A stretch of DNA of 10,676 nucleotides from Haloferacaceae archaeon (GTDB lineage Archaea; Halobacteriota; Halobacteria; Halobacteriales; Haloferacaceae): positions 1 through 10,676 of the forward strand of contig JAHENP010000036.1 in NCBI GenBank assembly GCA_018609965.1, written 5' to 3'. Of this stretch, positions 1-6,036 are shown in pieces. Below the pieces are notes generated by a model, which was not told the origin of the DNA, searched no databases, and saw only the letters and a program-made list of their open reading frames with translations. Both the position numbers and the translations under genes were made by a program. Each line of letters opens with the position of its first letter. The stretch's first letter is position 1.

Positions 1-1
1 C

Positions 2-634
2 CCCGAGCGGACGGAGGTGGTGGTGTCGGCCGCCGAGGACAAGGTCGCTTCGCCACCCGGCGTCGACCACGTCACCACCACCGCAGACGACGTGACCGCA
101 GGTGTCGACGAGGCGCTTGGCATCCTCCGTGCCGACGACGGTCGGACGGTCGTCGGCGTCGACCCGGGTGAACGGCCAGGGATCGCCGTCCTCTCGGGGG
201 AGACGGTCGTGACCGCACACCACGTGCCGGTGTCTGCGGCCGCGGAGACGATCCGCGAGGCGGTCGCCGACGAGCCGGACGCGCTCGTCCGGATCGGCGA
301 CGGCGCCCGCCTCCACGGCGCCCGGCTGGTCGAGGAGCTGGAGGCTGTCGCCGTCGAGTTGGTCGACGAGACAGGCACGACACCGTCACTGGGTCGGGGG
401 GCGACCGGCCGCGGGCTGGCGGACGTGCTCGCGGCGGTCAACATTGCGCGGATGGACGGCGAGTCGGTGGAGACCCGCGATCTGGAGCCGACCGCTGGGG
501 AGATCCAACGCATCAAGAACCGTTCCCGGGAGGTGTCTGACGGCGACCGCACGCTCGACACGGAGCTGGCCCGCCGTGTCGCACTGGGCGAACTCGACCT
601 GTCGACGGCGTTGGCCGAACACAGACGGCAGTGA
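2..634 (+). CDS. RuvC/RNase H-fold-like conserved protein, 5'-truncated by window edge
   Basis: The reading frame is open to the left edge of the window, so the N-terminus is probably missing. GTG codons at 17, 20 and 23 are possible starts, but nothing resembling a promoter or ribosome site is seen there and the residues before them look coding. About 45 residues into the visible part is VVGVDPGERPGIAVL, the beta-1 strand with a D-x-G pattern typical of RuvC/YqgF-like RNase H folds, in which the Asp binds metal. Further on, a strand reading VELVDETGT and a helix LADVLAAVNIAR fit the same fold. The C-terminal 50 residues are charged and helical (EIQRIKNRSREVSDGDRT). I infer a nuclease-like or nucleic-acid-related protein. 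No function is established here, and the remaining catalytic acidic residues cannot be assigned with certainty. The gene ends four bases before the 18-bp tandem repeat. Confidence 0.8.
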   Translation, partial: PERTEVVVSAAEDKVASPPGVDHVTTTADDVTAGVDEALGILRADDGRTVVGVDPGERPGIAVLSGETVVTAHHVPVSAAAETIREAVADEPDALVRIGDGARLHGARLVEELEAVAVELVDETGTTPSLGRGATGRGLADVLAAVNIARMDGESVETRDLEPTAGEIQRIKNRSREVSDGDRTLDTELARRVALGELDLSTALAEHRRQ

Positions 635-637
635 CGC

Positions 638-709
638 GGCCGCGGAGAGTCGGTGTGCCGCGGAAAGTCGATGTGCCGCGGAGAGTCGGGATGTCACGGA
701 GCGCCGTCA
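638..709. repeat. 18-bp tandem repeat, three good copies plus one degenerate
   Basis: Three head-to-tail 18-base units lie at 638-655, 656-673 and 674-691, with the core (g/t)gccgcgga(g/a)agtcg. Units differ from one another at only a few positions. A fourth, weaker unit (tgtcacggagcgccgtca) follows at 692-709. The array begins four bases after the stop of the upstream gene and ends about 85 bases before the P450 start. It may be a slippage-derived microsatellite or a set of protein-binding sites; the sequence does not decide. Confidence 0.75.
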
Positions 710-763
710 CACAGAGCGTCCGCGTGCCGCCGGTCGTCGAGCCGTTCGTCGCACGTCGGCGGG

Positions 764-768
764 TTTTT
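764..768 (+). promoter_or_regulatory. T-run after GC-rich stretch: terminator or weak TATA element
   Basis: A GTCGGCGGG stretch is followed by five T residues, the usual form of an archaeal U-tract terminator for the upstream gene. It also lies 26-30 bases before the P450 ATG at 794, where a TATA element of a leaderless transcript would be. The two readings cannot be separated from sequence alone. Confidence 0.3.
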
Positions 769-793
769 GCTCGTTCGGCCCCAGTGATCGAGT

Positions 794-2152
794 ATGAGTA
801 CGACCCCGCCGGGCCCGAACGGAATCCCCGTCCTCGGCAACGGTCGCAAGTTCGCCAGCGACCCGTTCCAGTTCATGACGGCGTGTGAGGACGCATACGG
901 CGACGTGGTCCGGCTGGACTTGGGGCCACGGCAGACGTACATGCTGACCAACCCCCGCGACGTGGAACGACTGCTCGTCTCCGAGTGGGCGAAGTTCCGC
1001 AAGCCGGATCTGGACTCCGCGATGGACGACCTGTTGGGTGACGGCCTCCTCCTGTCAGACCGGGACACCTGGGAGGGGCAACGCGAGTTGGCCAACCCCG
1101 CGTTCCACGCCAGGCGGGTCGCCGGGCTCGACGACGTGATGGTCGACCACGCGACCGACGCGGTCGACGACTGGACCGCGGGCGGGCAGGTGGACATCCA
1201 CCTCCAGATGGCCCGGCTCACGGTCCGGATCATCGTCTCGGCGATGTTCGGGAGCGACATCGACGCCGCGACCGTCCGCCGGGTTCAGGAGAACCTCGAA
1301 CCGGTGGGCCAACGGTTCGAACCCAGCCCAGTGCGAGCGATTATCCCCGACTGGGCACCCACCGCGGAGAACCGGCAGTTCGACGCCGCCGTCGCCGAGT
1401 TGGAGTCCGTGTTGGACGACATCCTCGCGGACCGCCGCGGGACGGCCGCCGACCCGAGCCACCCGGACCCCGCCGGCGACGCGACCGGCCAGGAGCTGCC
1501 GATGGATCTGTTGTCGATCCTCCTGCGGGCCCGCGACCGCGGCGAGCAGACCGACCGCCAGCTCCGGGACGAACTGATGACGATCCTGTTGGCGGGCCAC
1601 GACACGACCGCGCTCACACTCACCTACACCTACTACCTGTTGTCGAAACACCCGGAGGTGCGCGACCGTGTCCACGCCGAGATCGACGCGATCGACGGTA
1701 CGCCGACGGCCGCGGACGCCCAGCAGTTGGACTACCTCGACAACGTGCTCTCGGAGGCGATGCGGCTCTACCCGCCCGTCTACACCCTCTTCCGGGAGCC
1801 GAAGACGGACGTGCGGATCGCGGGCTACCGCATCCCGTCGGGGTCGGTCATCCTGCTTCCACAGTGGGCGATCCACCGGTCGAGTCGGTGGTACGACGAC
1901 CCAGAGCAGTTCGACCCCGACCGGTGGAGCGCGGAGCGACGCCGGAGCCGGCCACGGTTCTCCTACTTCCCGTTCGGCGCCGGACCGCGCCACTGTATTG
2001 GCAAACAGCTCTCCCTGTTGGAGGCGAAGCTGATCGTCGCCACCGTCGGGAGCCAGTACGAACTCGACTACGAGGGGCCGGAGATGGATCTCCGCGGGTC
2101 GATCACGATGCACCCCGACCACCCGATGCCGATGCGGGTCGAGCCGCGGTAG
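794..2152 (+). CDS. Cytochrome P450 monooxygenase
   Basis: This 452-residue protein carries all P450 hallmarks. The C-helix WEGQR is at 93-97. The I-helix oxygen-activation motif AGHDTT is at 267-272. The K-helix EAMR (ExxR) is at 321-324, and the meander FDPDRW at 373-378. The heme-binding loop FGAGPRHCIG is at 394-403, with Cys401 as the thiolate ligand. There is no N-terminal membrane anchor and no fused reductase, so it should be a soluble enzyme that takes electrons from a ferredoxin or similar partner encoded elsewhere. Its motifs resemble the haloarchaeal CYP174-like group; the subfamily assignment is from memory. The substrate is unknown. A carotenoid oxygenase lies in the same window about 7 kb away, but the genes are not in one operon. 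The ATG at 794 gives the canonical proline-rich N-terminus (TTPPGPNGIPVLGN). Confidence 0.97.
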   Translation: MSTTPPGPNGIPVLGNGRKFASDPFQFMTACEDAYGDVVRLDLGPRQTYMLTNPRDVERLLVSEWAKFRKPDLDSAMDDLLGDGLLLSDRDTWEGQRELANPAFHARRVAGLDDVMVDHATDAVDDWTAGGQVDIHLQMARLTVRIIVSAMFGSDIDAATVRRVQENLEPVGQRFEPSPVRAIIPDWAPTAENRQFDAAVAELESVLDDILADRRGTAADPSHPDPAGDATGQELPMDLLSILLRARDRGEQTDRQLRDELMTILLAGHDTTALTLTYTYYLLSKHPEVRDRVHAEIDAIDGTPTAADAQQLDYLDNVLSEAMRLYPPVYTLFREPKTDVRIAGYRIPSGSVILLPQWAIHRSSRWYDDPEQFDPDRWSAERRRSRPRFSYFPFGAGPRHCIGKQLSLLEAKLIVATVGSQYELDYEGPEMDLRGSITMHPDHPMPMRVEPR

Positions 2153-2198
2153 AGCGCTCACCAGCCCGCGCACCGTGTTACCACGACTGTCGCGAGGC

Positions 2199-2202
2199 TT
2201 AT
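2199..2202 (+). promoter_or_regulatory. TATA-like element of the aIF1A gene
   Basis: A TTAT core (context gcTTATcc) lies 26-29 bases upstream of the GTG start at 2228, which suits a leaderless haloarchaeal transcript. The spacer between the P450 stop and this gene is only 75 bases. Confidence 0.4.
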
Positions 2203-2227
2203 CCGACCACAGCGTGTGTAACCGGTA

Positions 2228-2512
2228 GTGTCAGACAACTCAGGGCGGAAGAACCTCCGCATGCCGAACGACGACGAGCAGTTCGCCGTCGTCACCCGCC
2301 ACGACGGCGGGAACCACGTCCAGCTCCGGTGTCAGGACGGGACGGAACGTCTCGGACGCATCCCCGGCCGCATGAAGTACCGCGTCTGGATCGAAGAGGG
2401 TGACGTGGTGCTGGCCGAGCCGTGGGACTGGCAAGACGAGAAGGCCGACATCGAGTGGCGTTACTCCGACCAGGACGCCGAGCAGCTGCGACAGGAAGGC
2501 CACATCGAGTGA
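2228..2512 (+). CDS. eif1A: Translation initiation factor aIF1A (eIF1A)
   Basis: This 94-residue protein matches the archaeal form of eIF1A along its whole length. It has a short basic N-terminus (GRKNLRMP), then one S1-like OB fold at about residues 14-80 with the signature [13 protein letters not shown]. The strand [17 protein letters not shown] and the C-terminal [12 protein letters not shown] tail are typical of haloarchaeal members. It binds the small ribosomal subunit A site and assists initiator tRNA placement and scanning or start selection. The GTG at 2228 is chosen because homologues as I know them begin S-(D/E)-N-x-GR-(K/R)-NLRMP. An internal ATG at 2261 would remove that conserved N-terminus. 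It is a monocistronic-looking gene followed by a long non-coding stretch. Confidence 0.96.
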   Translation: MSDNSGRKNLRMPNDDEQFAVVTRHDGGNHVQLRCQDGTERLGRIPGRMKYRVWIEEGDVVLAEPWDWQDEKADIEWRYSDQDAEQLRQEGHIE

Positions 2513-2879
2513 TCTCCTCTCCACCCGACTCGCTCACCGCTGACGCGGTTCGCTGTTTGGGGGTAGGGTCGTCGGAAAATCGAAGAGTTTCGTGATCACG
2601 AGACAGCGACGCTCTCTCGAACGGCTCCTCAAGCACGAGGCATCAGCGCCCGAATTGTAGCTGAACCGGTACAACGACCGTTTTCACTCCTCGGGTGGGC
2701 GCGCGGTGTGCCCACTCGAAAACGTCGATGCTGCCAGATCCCGGCGGGGTCTGGCTGCTAACCGGATCGCGTCGCGGTCCGGTGACGGGTGTCTTTCTCC
2801 ACACCACGCTGTCTACTCTTGTCGATTCGTTCGTCTGTGAGGGTTCAACGTGTCACTCGGCGGTTCGTGTCGACAGAAA
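2513..2879. other. Gene-free intergenic stretch with palindrome and hairpin cluster
   Basis: I see no convincing protein gene in this 367-base stretch on either strand. It contains a perfect 12-bp palindrome TCGTGATCACGA at 2590-2601 and four consecutive inverted repeats between 2692 and 2805 (described separately). It is less GC-rich than the flanking coding DNA and has no haloarchaeal codon signature. It ends at the 3' end of the tRNA. Confidence 0.6.
2692..2805 (+). ncRNA. Candidate structured RNA: four adjacent hairpins, strand uncertain
   Basis: Four inverted repeats follow each other. At 2692-2718, CGGGTGGGC and GCCCACTCG form 9 pairs (one G-U) around a 9-base loop. At 2733-2755, GCCAGATCCC and GGGGTCTGGC form 10 pairs around GGC. 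At 2762-2782, CCGGATCG and CGGTCCGG form 8 pairs around a 5-base loop. At 2788-2805, GGTGT and ACACC form 5 pairs. The run is far denser in stems than the neighbouring intergenic DNA. It does not show the conserved sequence blocks of RNase P RNA or SRP RNA. An H/ACA-type guide RNA or a regulatory RNA are possibilities. The strand shown is arbitrary, because the stems are nearly as stable on the other strand. Confidence 0.35.
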
Positions 2880-2952
2880 CGTCCTGACGGCGATTTGAAC
2901 GCCGGTCCCTGGCTCCGCAAGCCAAGAGGATAGTCCACTACCCTATCAGGAC
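2880..2952 (-). tRNA. tRNA-Arg, anticodon GCG
   Basis: Read on the minus strand, this 73-base sequence folds as a tRNA. The acceptor GTCCTGA pairs with TCAGGAC (2946-2952 and 2881-2887). The anticodon stem TTGGC pairs with GCCAG around the loop TTGCGGA, giving anticodon GCG at 2916-2918, which reads CGC and CGU (Arg). The T arm is perfect (CGGCG, loop TTCAAAT, CGCCG). The variable loop is four bases and the D stem is weaker (GGG opposite CCT with a U-U closing pair), which is tolerable in archaeal tRNAs. The discriminator base is G and no CCA is encoded. No intron is present. The gene lies opposite in direction to the protein genes on both sides. Confidence 0.93.
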
Positions 2953-3038
2953 TCAATTCAAAGTACACCCGAGTCACGTAAGACAGTTACGATCCGCCGG
3001 GCGGAGACAGTCAAGTGCCTGTTTGTCCCACCGTTCGG

Positions 3039-3043
3039 TATAT
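3039..3043 (+). promoter_or_regulatory. TATA box of the lipoprotein gene
   Basis: TATAT (context cggTATATgag) lies 27-31 bases before the GTG at 3070. This is the expected distance for a leaderless transcript starting at or close to the start codon, and it supports that start over the out-of-frame ATG at 3063. Confidence 0.5.
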
Positions 3044-3069
3044 GAGTTTCTGGCGCGAACACATGGAAC

Positions 3070-3579
3070 GTGAGACGACGCACGCTCCTCGCTGCGGTCG
3101 CGGCGACTGCGACCGCTGGGTGTACGAGCAGTGGTGGTGGTGACGCGGCGGCGGACGACGAGTCGTCATCCTCGCCGACGCCGACCGACTCGCCCACACC
3201 GACCGACTCCCCGACGCGTTCACCGACATCCACGCCGGACGCGGGCGCCGTCGGCCAGGTGACGTTGGAGCGGACGGGTGACTGCGCGTCCGCCGAGACC
3301 GGGGCGTCCGTCCAGACCGACGGCGGGGTGGTCGTCGTCAGAGGGTGTATCGAGGGGTCGACGGGGTGTTCACAGCCGGAGGTTGGGTCGACGCGGCTGG
3401 CGGGTGACCGGCTCGTCGTCACCGTCGGCACGGTCGAGACGCAGGCCGTCTGCACCCAACAACTCGTCTACCGAAGCTACGCCGCGCGCGTGGAGACGGC
3501 CGGTGGCCTGCCGGCGGGCGTCGAGGTGCGACACGTCGGCGACGGTGAAGCGAAGACCGTCGCCGAGACGACGCTGTGA
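3070..3579 (+). CDS. Tat-exported lipoprotein of unknown function
   Basis: This 169-residue protein begins MRRRTLLAAVAATATAGC, with a twin-arginine pair, a hydrophobic stretch and a lipobox TAGC at 15-18, so Cys18 should be lipidated after Tat export. This is the usual haloarchaeal route to a membrane-anchored surface protein. Residues 25-56 form a Ser/Thr/Pro/Asp linker with two exact PTPTDS copies (36-41 and 42-47), likely glycosylated and extended. The globular part (about 60-169) is beta-rich and has four Cys (72, 92, 100, 128), enough for two disulfides. The GTG start is chosen because it begins the Tat signal and sits under a TATA box. I recognise no domain of known function. The stand-alone position and lack of a transporter next to it give no substrate hint. 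Confidence 0.88.
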   Translation: MRRRTLLAAVAATATAGCTSSGGGDAAADDESSSSPTPTDSPTPTDSPTRSPTSTPDAGAVGQVTLERTGDCASAETGASVQTDGGVVVVRGCIEGSTGCSQPEVGSTRLAGDRLVVTVGTVETQAVCTQQLVYRSYAARVETAGGLPAGVEVRHVGDGEAKTVAETTL

Positions 3580-3720
3580 ACTAGTTCGTCTGCTCTCCCT
3601 CCTGCGGCGTAGGTTCAAGTAGGGTGCCGACCCAGACGGCCCGTGAGAGCGCCACGCCACACGCCGCGTCGAACCGCCGGGGCGGCCGCGAACAACCGGT
3701 TCACAACCGAACGGCAACCC

Positions 3721-3724
3721 TTAA
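3721..3724 (+). promoter_or_regulatory. TATA-like element and paired CAACCG sites before rpa
   Basis: TTAA (context acccTTAAcgg) lies 32-35 bases upstream of the ATG at 3756, implying a very short 5' leader. Just upstream are two CAACCG copies at 3693-3698 and 3704-3709, one helical turn apart, the first inside the palindrome AACCGGTT (3694-3701). They could be a regulator site or part of the BRE region. Confidence 0.35.
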
Positions 3725-3755
3725 CGGAGCCGTCCACCAGAGACACGACGAACAG

Positions 3756-5141
3756 ATGGGTGTGATCGAGGACGTCTACGAGGATCTGGACGCGGAGTTG
3801 TCGTTGGAGGAGTTTACCGACGCCGTCGAGTCGAAAGTCGAGCAGATGGGGGGGCTCGCCGACGAGGAGACGGCCGCGATGCTAGTCGCACACGAGTACG
3901 ACGACCAGGAGGTCGACTGTATCGCCGACGTGGAGCCGGGCCACGACGACGTGACGTTCCTCGCGAAGGTGACCGGGGTCGACGAGGTGCGGACGTTCGA
4001 GCGCGACGAGGAAGACCGCGAGGACGGGAAAGTGCTCAACGTCGAGGTGGCCGACGAGTCCGGCCGGATCACCATCACGATGTGGGACCGGATGGCCGAG
4101 GATGCCAAGAAGAACCTCCAGGTCGGGGACGTGATCGACGTGGCCGGCCGCCCGAAGAACGGCTACAACGGGTTGGAGGTGTCCGTCGACGACGTGGACG
4201 CGAACCCGGAGGGTGACGTAGACGTGGAGATCGTCGACGAGTACCGCGTCGAGGATCTGACGATGGGGGTGTCGGACGTGACCTTGGTCGGGGAGTTGCT
4301 CGACACGGACGACGTGCGGACGTTCGACCGCGACGACGGGAGCGAGGGCCGCGTCGCCAACCTCTCGGTGGGCGACGAAACCGGGCGCGTCCGGGTGACG
4401 CTGTGGGACGAACGCGCGCCACGCGCCGAGGAACTCACGCCGGGTGAGACCGTCGAGATCGTCGACGGCTACGTCCGCGAACGCGACGGCGATCTGGAGC
4501 TACACGTCGGCTCGCGTGGCGCCATCGAGGTCGTCGACGAGGACGTGAGCTACGAGCCGGAGACGAAGCCGATCGGCGAGTTGGCGCTAGACGAGACGGC
4601 AGACATCGCGGGCGGCGTGATCGAGACCAGCGAGAAACGGACGTTCGACCGCGACGACGGGAGTGAGGGCCAGGTTCGGAACGTCCGGCTGAAAGACGAC
4701 ACCGGGGAGATCCGGGTCGCGCTGTGGGGTGACAAAGCCGACATGTCGATCGACCTCGCCGACGAGATCGCCTGTACGGACGTGGAGATCCAGGACGGGT
4801 GGCAGGACGACCTGGAGGCGTCTGCGGGCTGGCAGTCGACGGTCACCGTGTTGGGTGACACGACACCGGAGACGGAGTCAGACGGTGATCAAGGCGGGCT
4901 CGGCGCGTTCGGTGACGACGGCGCCACGACGGAGGCGGCCGTCGCGGCGACAGCGGGTGACGAGACGGACGGCGTGTGTGAGTTCACCGGGACGGTGGTC
5001 CAGGCGGGCGATCCCGTGGTGCTCGACGACGGGACGGAGACGAGACGCGTCCGGACCGACGAGCAGCTACGGTTGGGTGAGGAGGTGACGGTTCGTGGAC
5101 CGGAGACGGACGGAACGATCGACGCCGACGACGTGTTCTGA
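3756..5141 (+). CDS. rpa2: Single-stranded DNA-binding protein, replication protein A (RPA2-type, multi-OB)
   Basis: This 461-residue protein coats single-stranded DNA in replication, repair and recombination. The N-terminus (MGVIEDVYEDLDAELSLEEF, then VEQMGGLADEETAAMLVAHE) is the helical domain of the haloarchaeal RPA2-type proteins. Three OB folds follow at about residues 62-150, 172-255 and 275-368. Each contains the same block: RTF(E/D)RD..., then (D/E)(D/E)(S/T)G(R/E)(I/V)(T/R)(I/V)(T/A)(M/L)W at 79-110, 188-217 and 295-324. An acidic Gly/Ala linker (365-402) leads to a small beta-rich C-terminal domain (408-461), perhaps a fourth, reduced OB fold. No zinc-finger cysteine cluster is seen. 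The ATG at 3756 is chosen over an in-frame upstream ATG at 3624 because the upstream residues are Arg/Asn-rich and unlike the family. No RPA-associated partner gene follows; the next gene is convergent. Confidence 0.93.
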   Translation: MGVIEDVYEDLDAELSLEEFTDAVESKVEQMGGLADEETAAMLVAHEYDDQEVDCIADVEPGHDDVTFLAKVTGVDEVRTFERDEEDREDGKVLNVEVADESGRITITMWDRMAEDAKKNLQVGDVIDVAGRPKNGYNGLEVSVDDVDANPEGDVDVEIVDEYRVEDLTMGVSDVTLVGELLDTDDVRTFDRDDGSEGRVANLSVGDETGRVRVTLWDERAPRAEELTPGETVEIVDGYVRERDGDLELHVGSRGAIEVVDEDVSYEPETKPIGELALDETADIAGGVIETSEKRTFDRDDGSEGQVRNVRLKDDTGEIRVALWGDKADMSIDLADEIACTDVEIQDGWQDDLEASAGWQSTVTVLGDTTPETESDGDQGGLGAFGDDGATTEAAVAATAGDETDGVCEFTGTVVQAGDPVVLDDGTETRRVRTDEQLRLGEEVTVRGPETDGTIDADDVF

Positions 5142-5176
5142 GCCGGGTCGACCCCCCCGGTACCGCTCGCGCGGGC

Positions 5177-5344
5177 TCAGCGGAACTCCTCGGCGTCGAC
5201 GGTGAGATCGGAGGCGATCCACCCGTCGGTGTTGTCGGACTCCAACAGGACGGTGCGGTCGGGACCGGCGGTACAGGCCGTCAGCCTCGGCGCGTCCGTC
5301 TGTTCCGCGTCCGTCTGTTCCTGTCTCTCCGTGTGGGTCGGCAT
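5177..5344 (-). CDS. 55-residue haloarchaeal small protein (DUF7331-like)
   Basis: The minus-strand ATG at 5344 opens a 55-residue frame. Residues 6-17 are hydrophilic with a short duplication (EQTDA twice). The second half (TVLLESDNTDGWIASDLTVDAEEF) has the pattern of strand, D-N, W-I-x-S-D, strand that I associate with the DUF7331 group of tiny haloarchaeal proteins; the family name is from memory. There is one Cys (24) and no membrane segment. The gene lies convergent to rpa2 (35-base gap) and downstream of the 5404-5973 gene, but the 8-bp inverted repeat directly in front of it suggests its own promoter and a DtxR-type repressor. A role in metal homeostasis is an inference from that site only. 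Confidence 0.72.
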   Translation of the reverse strand: MPTHTERQEQTDAEQTDAPRLTACTAGPDRTVLLESDNTDGWIASDLTVDAEEFR

Positions 5345-5350
5345 ACTCCG

Positions 5351-5368
5351 GTTTAGGCAAGCCTAAAC
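5351..5368 (-). promoter_or_regulatory. Perfect palindrome GTTTAGGC-AA-GCCTAAAC, DtxR/IdeR-type operator candidate
   Basis: An 8-bp perfect inverted repeat with a two-base centre lies 7-24 bases upstream of the ATG at 5344. The half site TTAGGC...GCCTAA is close to the DtxR/IdeR consensus (TTAGG-x4-CCTAA), and haloarchaea carry DtxR-family metal regulators (Idr, SirR and TroR types). Its place between the expected TATA position and the start codon fits repression by blocking initiation. Confidence 0.65.
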
Positions 5369-5403
5369 ACTTCAACGTTCCGAGTCACCGTCGACCGGCA
5401 CGG

Positions 5404-5973
5404 TCAGTCGTGTTCCGCGGGGTGATCGTCGGTCGGCTCACCCAACGGGTCGGCGAGCGATTCTTCGGGTGGGACGGCGTCGACGATCCGGAGCGACTGG
5501 CGGCGGCCGCGGCGGTCGTACACCTCGACATCGTTCTCCTCGTATGGTGGGGTGGCGACGAAGACGGCGGCCGCGAGGTCGTCCGCCTCGGTGATTCCCC
5601 GGCGGCCAGTGGGGTGTGAGAGGAACCGAGCGGCGCCGCTGGGCCGGCCCAGATCCATCCCGAAGACGGCGGAGACGGACGCCGCCGCCTCCGGGAGGTA
5701 GAAGTGGGTGAGCACCGGTGTCGTCGAATCGAGACGGTCCGTGTCCCCACCGTCGAGTGTGTCACTGTTGTCCGCGACACCGCCGAGCGTGCCGGCGTTG
5801 TCTGTCTCACCGTCGCCCGTGTCGTCGCCCGACGTGGCGTCGCGGTCCCCGGGCCAGTCGAGATCGCCCGCCGGGCTCGTGTCTAAGGCGACGTTGACGG
5901 CGTCGGGGTCGCGGTCGGCCGCCCGTTCGCGGAGCACCGACAGCAGTCCACGGGTGATGGTGACCACACGCAC
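5404..5973 (-). CDS. Conserved haloarchaeal protein with degenerate JAB/MPN-like motif
   Basis: This 189-residue protein is not one I can name. It begins at GTG 5973 (MRVVTITRGLLSVL); a GTG at 5967 is an alternative. Residues 40-84 are an acidic, Gly/Thr-rich low-complexity segment with loose repeats (DNAGTLGG, DNSDTLDGG), apparently an insertion between two conserved parts. The conserved C-terminal half reads TPVLTHFYLPEA (85-96), SAVFGMDLG (101-109), FLSHPTGRRGITEADDL (117-133) and VFVATPPYEE (137-146). The spacing His120-Pro121, six residues, Thr128, two residues, Asp131 matches the JAMM motif H-x-H-P-x6-S/T-x2-D, but the first His is Leu118 and the N-terminal Glu is not evident. I infer an MPN-like fold without full protease site. 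It lies 63 bases downstream of the MBL-like gene on the same strand. Confidence 0.8.
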   Translation of the reverse strand: MRVVTITRGLLSVLRERAADRDPDAVNVALDTSPAGDLDWPGDRDATSGDDTGDGETDNAGTLGGVADNSDTLDGGDTDRLDSTTPVLTHFYLPEAAASVSAVFGMDLGRPSGAARFLSHPTGRRGITEADDLAAAVFVATPPYEENDVEVYDRRGRRQSLRIVDAVPPEESLADPLGEPTDDHPAEHD

Positions 5974-6036
5974 ACACCGGGACGGCGACGGAAACCCGTG
6001 CCGGTTGCGGCGGTTCCTCGCCGACTGAGCGGTCGG

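Noticed and set aside
1055..2173. Long open frame on the minus strand across the P450 gene
   Set aside because: It is rich in Arg, Pro, Val and His and lies fully antisense to a clear P450. Such frames are common in GC-rich DNA and show no protein motif.
2513..2880. SRP (7S) RNA or RNase P RNA
   Set aside because: I could not find the SRP loop blocks or the conserved GAGGAAAGUC-like block of RNase P RNA on either strand.
2695..2898. 67-codon plus-strand frame in the hairpin region
   Set aside because: Its residues are rich in Ser, Thr, Cys and Val without the acidic bias of the neighbours. It starts inside a hairpin and runs into the tRNA, so a structured RNA explains the region better.
2880..2952. 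tRNA-Arg as an integration (att) site of a genomic island
   Set aside because: No second copy of the tRNA 3' end and no integrase gene is visible in the window.
3160..3240. Repeated accgactc/ccgac units as a possible DNA repeat array
   Set aside because: They encode the Ser/Thr/Pro/Asp linker of the lipoprotein and are explained by its low-complexity protein sequence.
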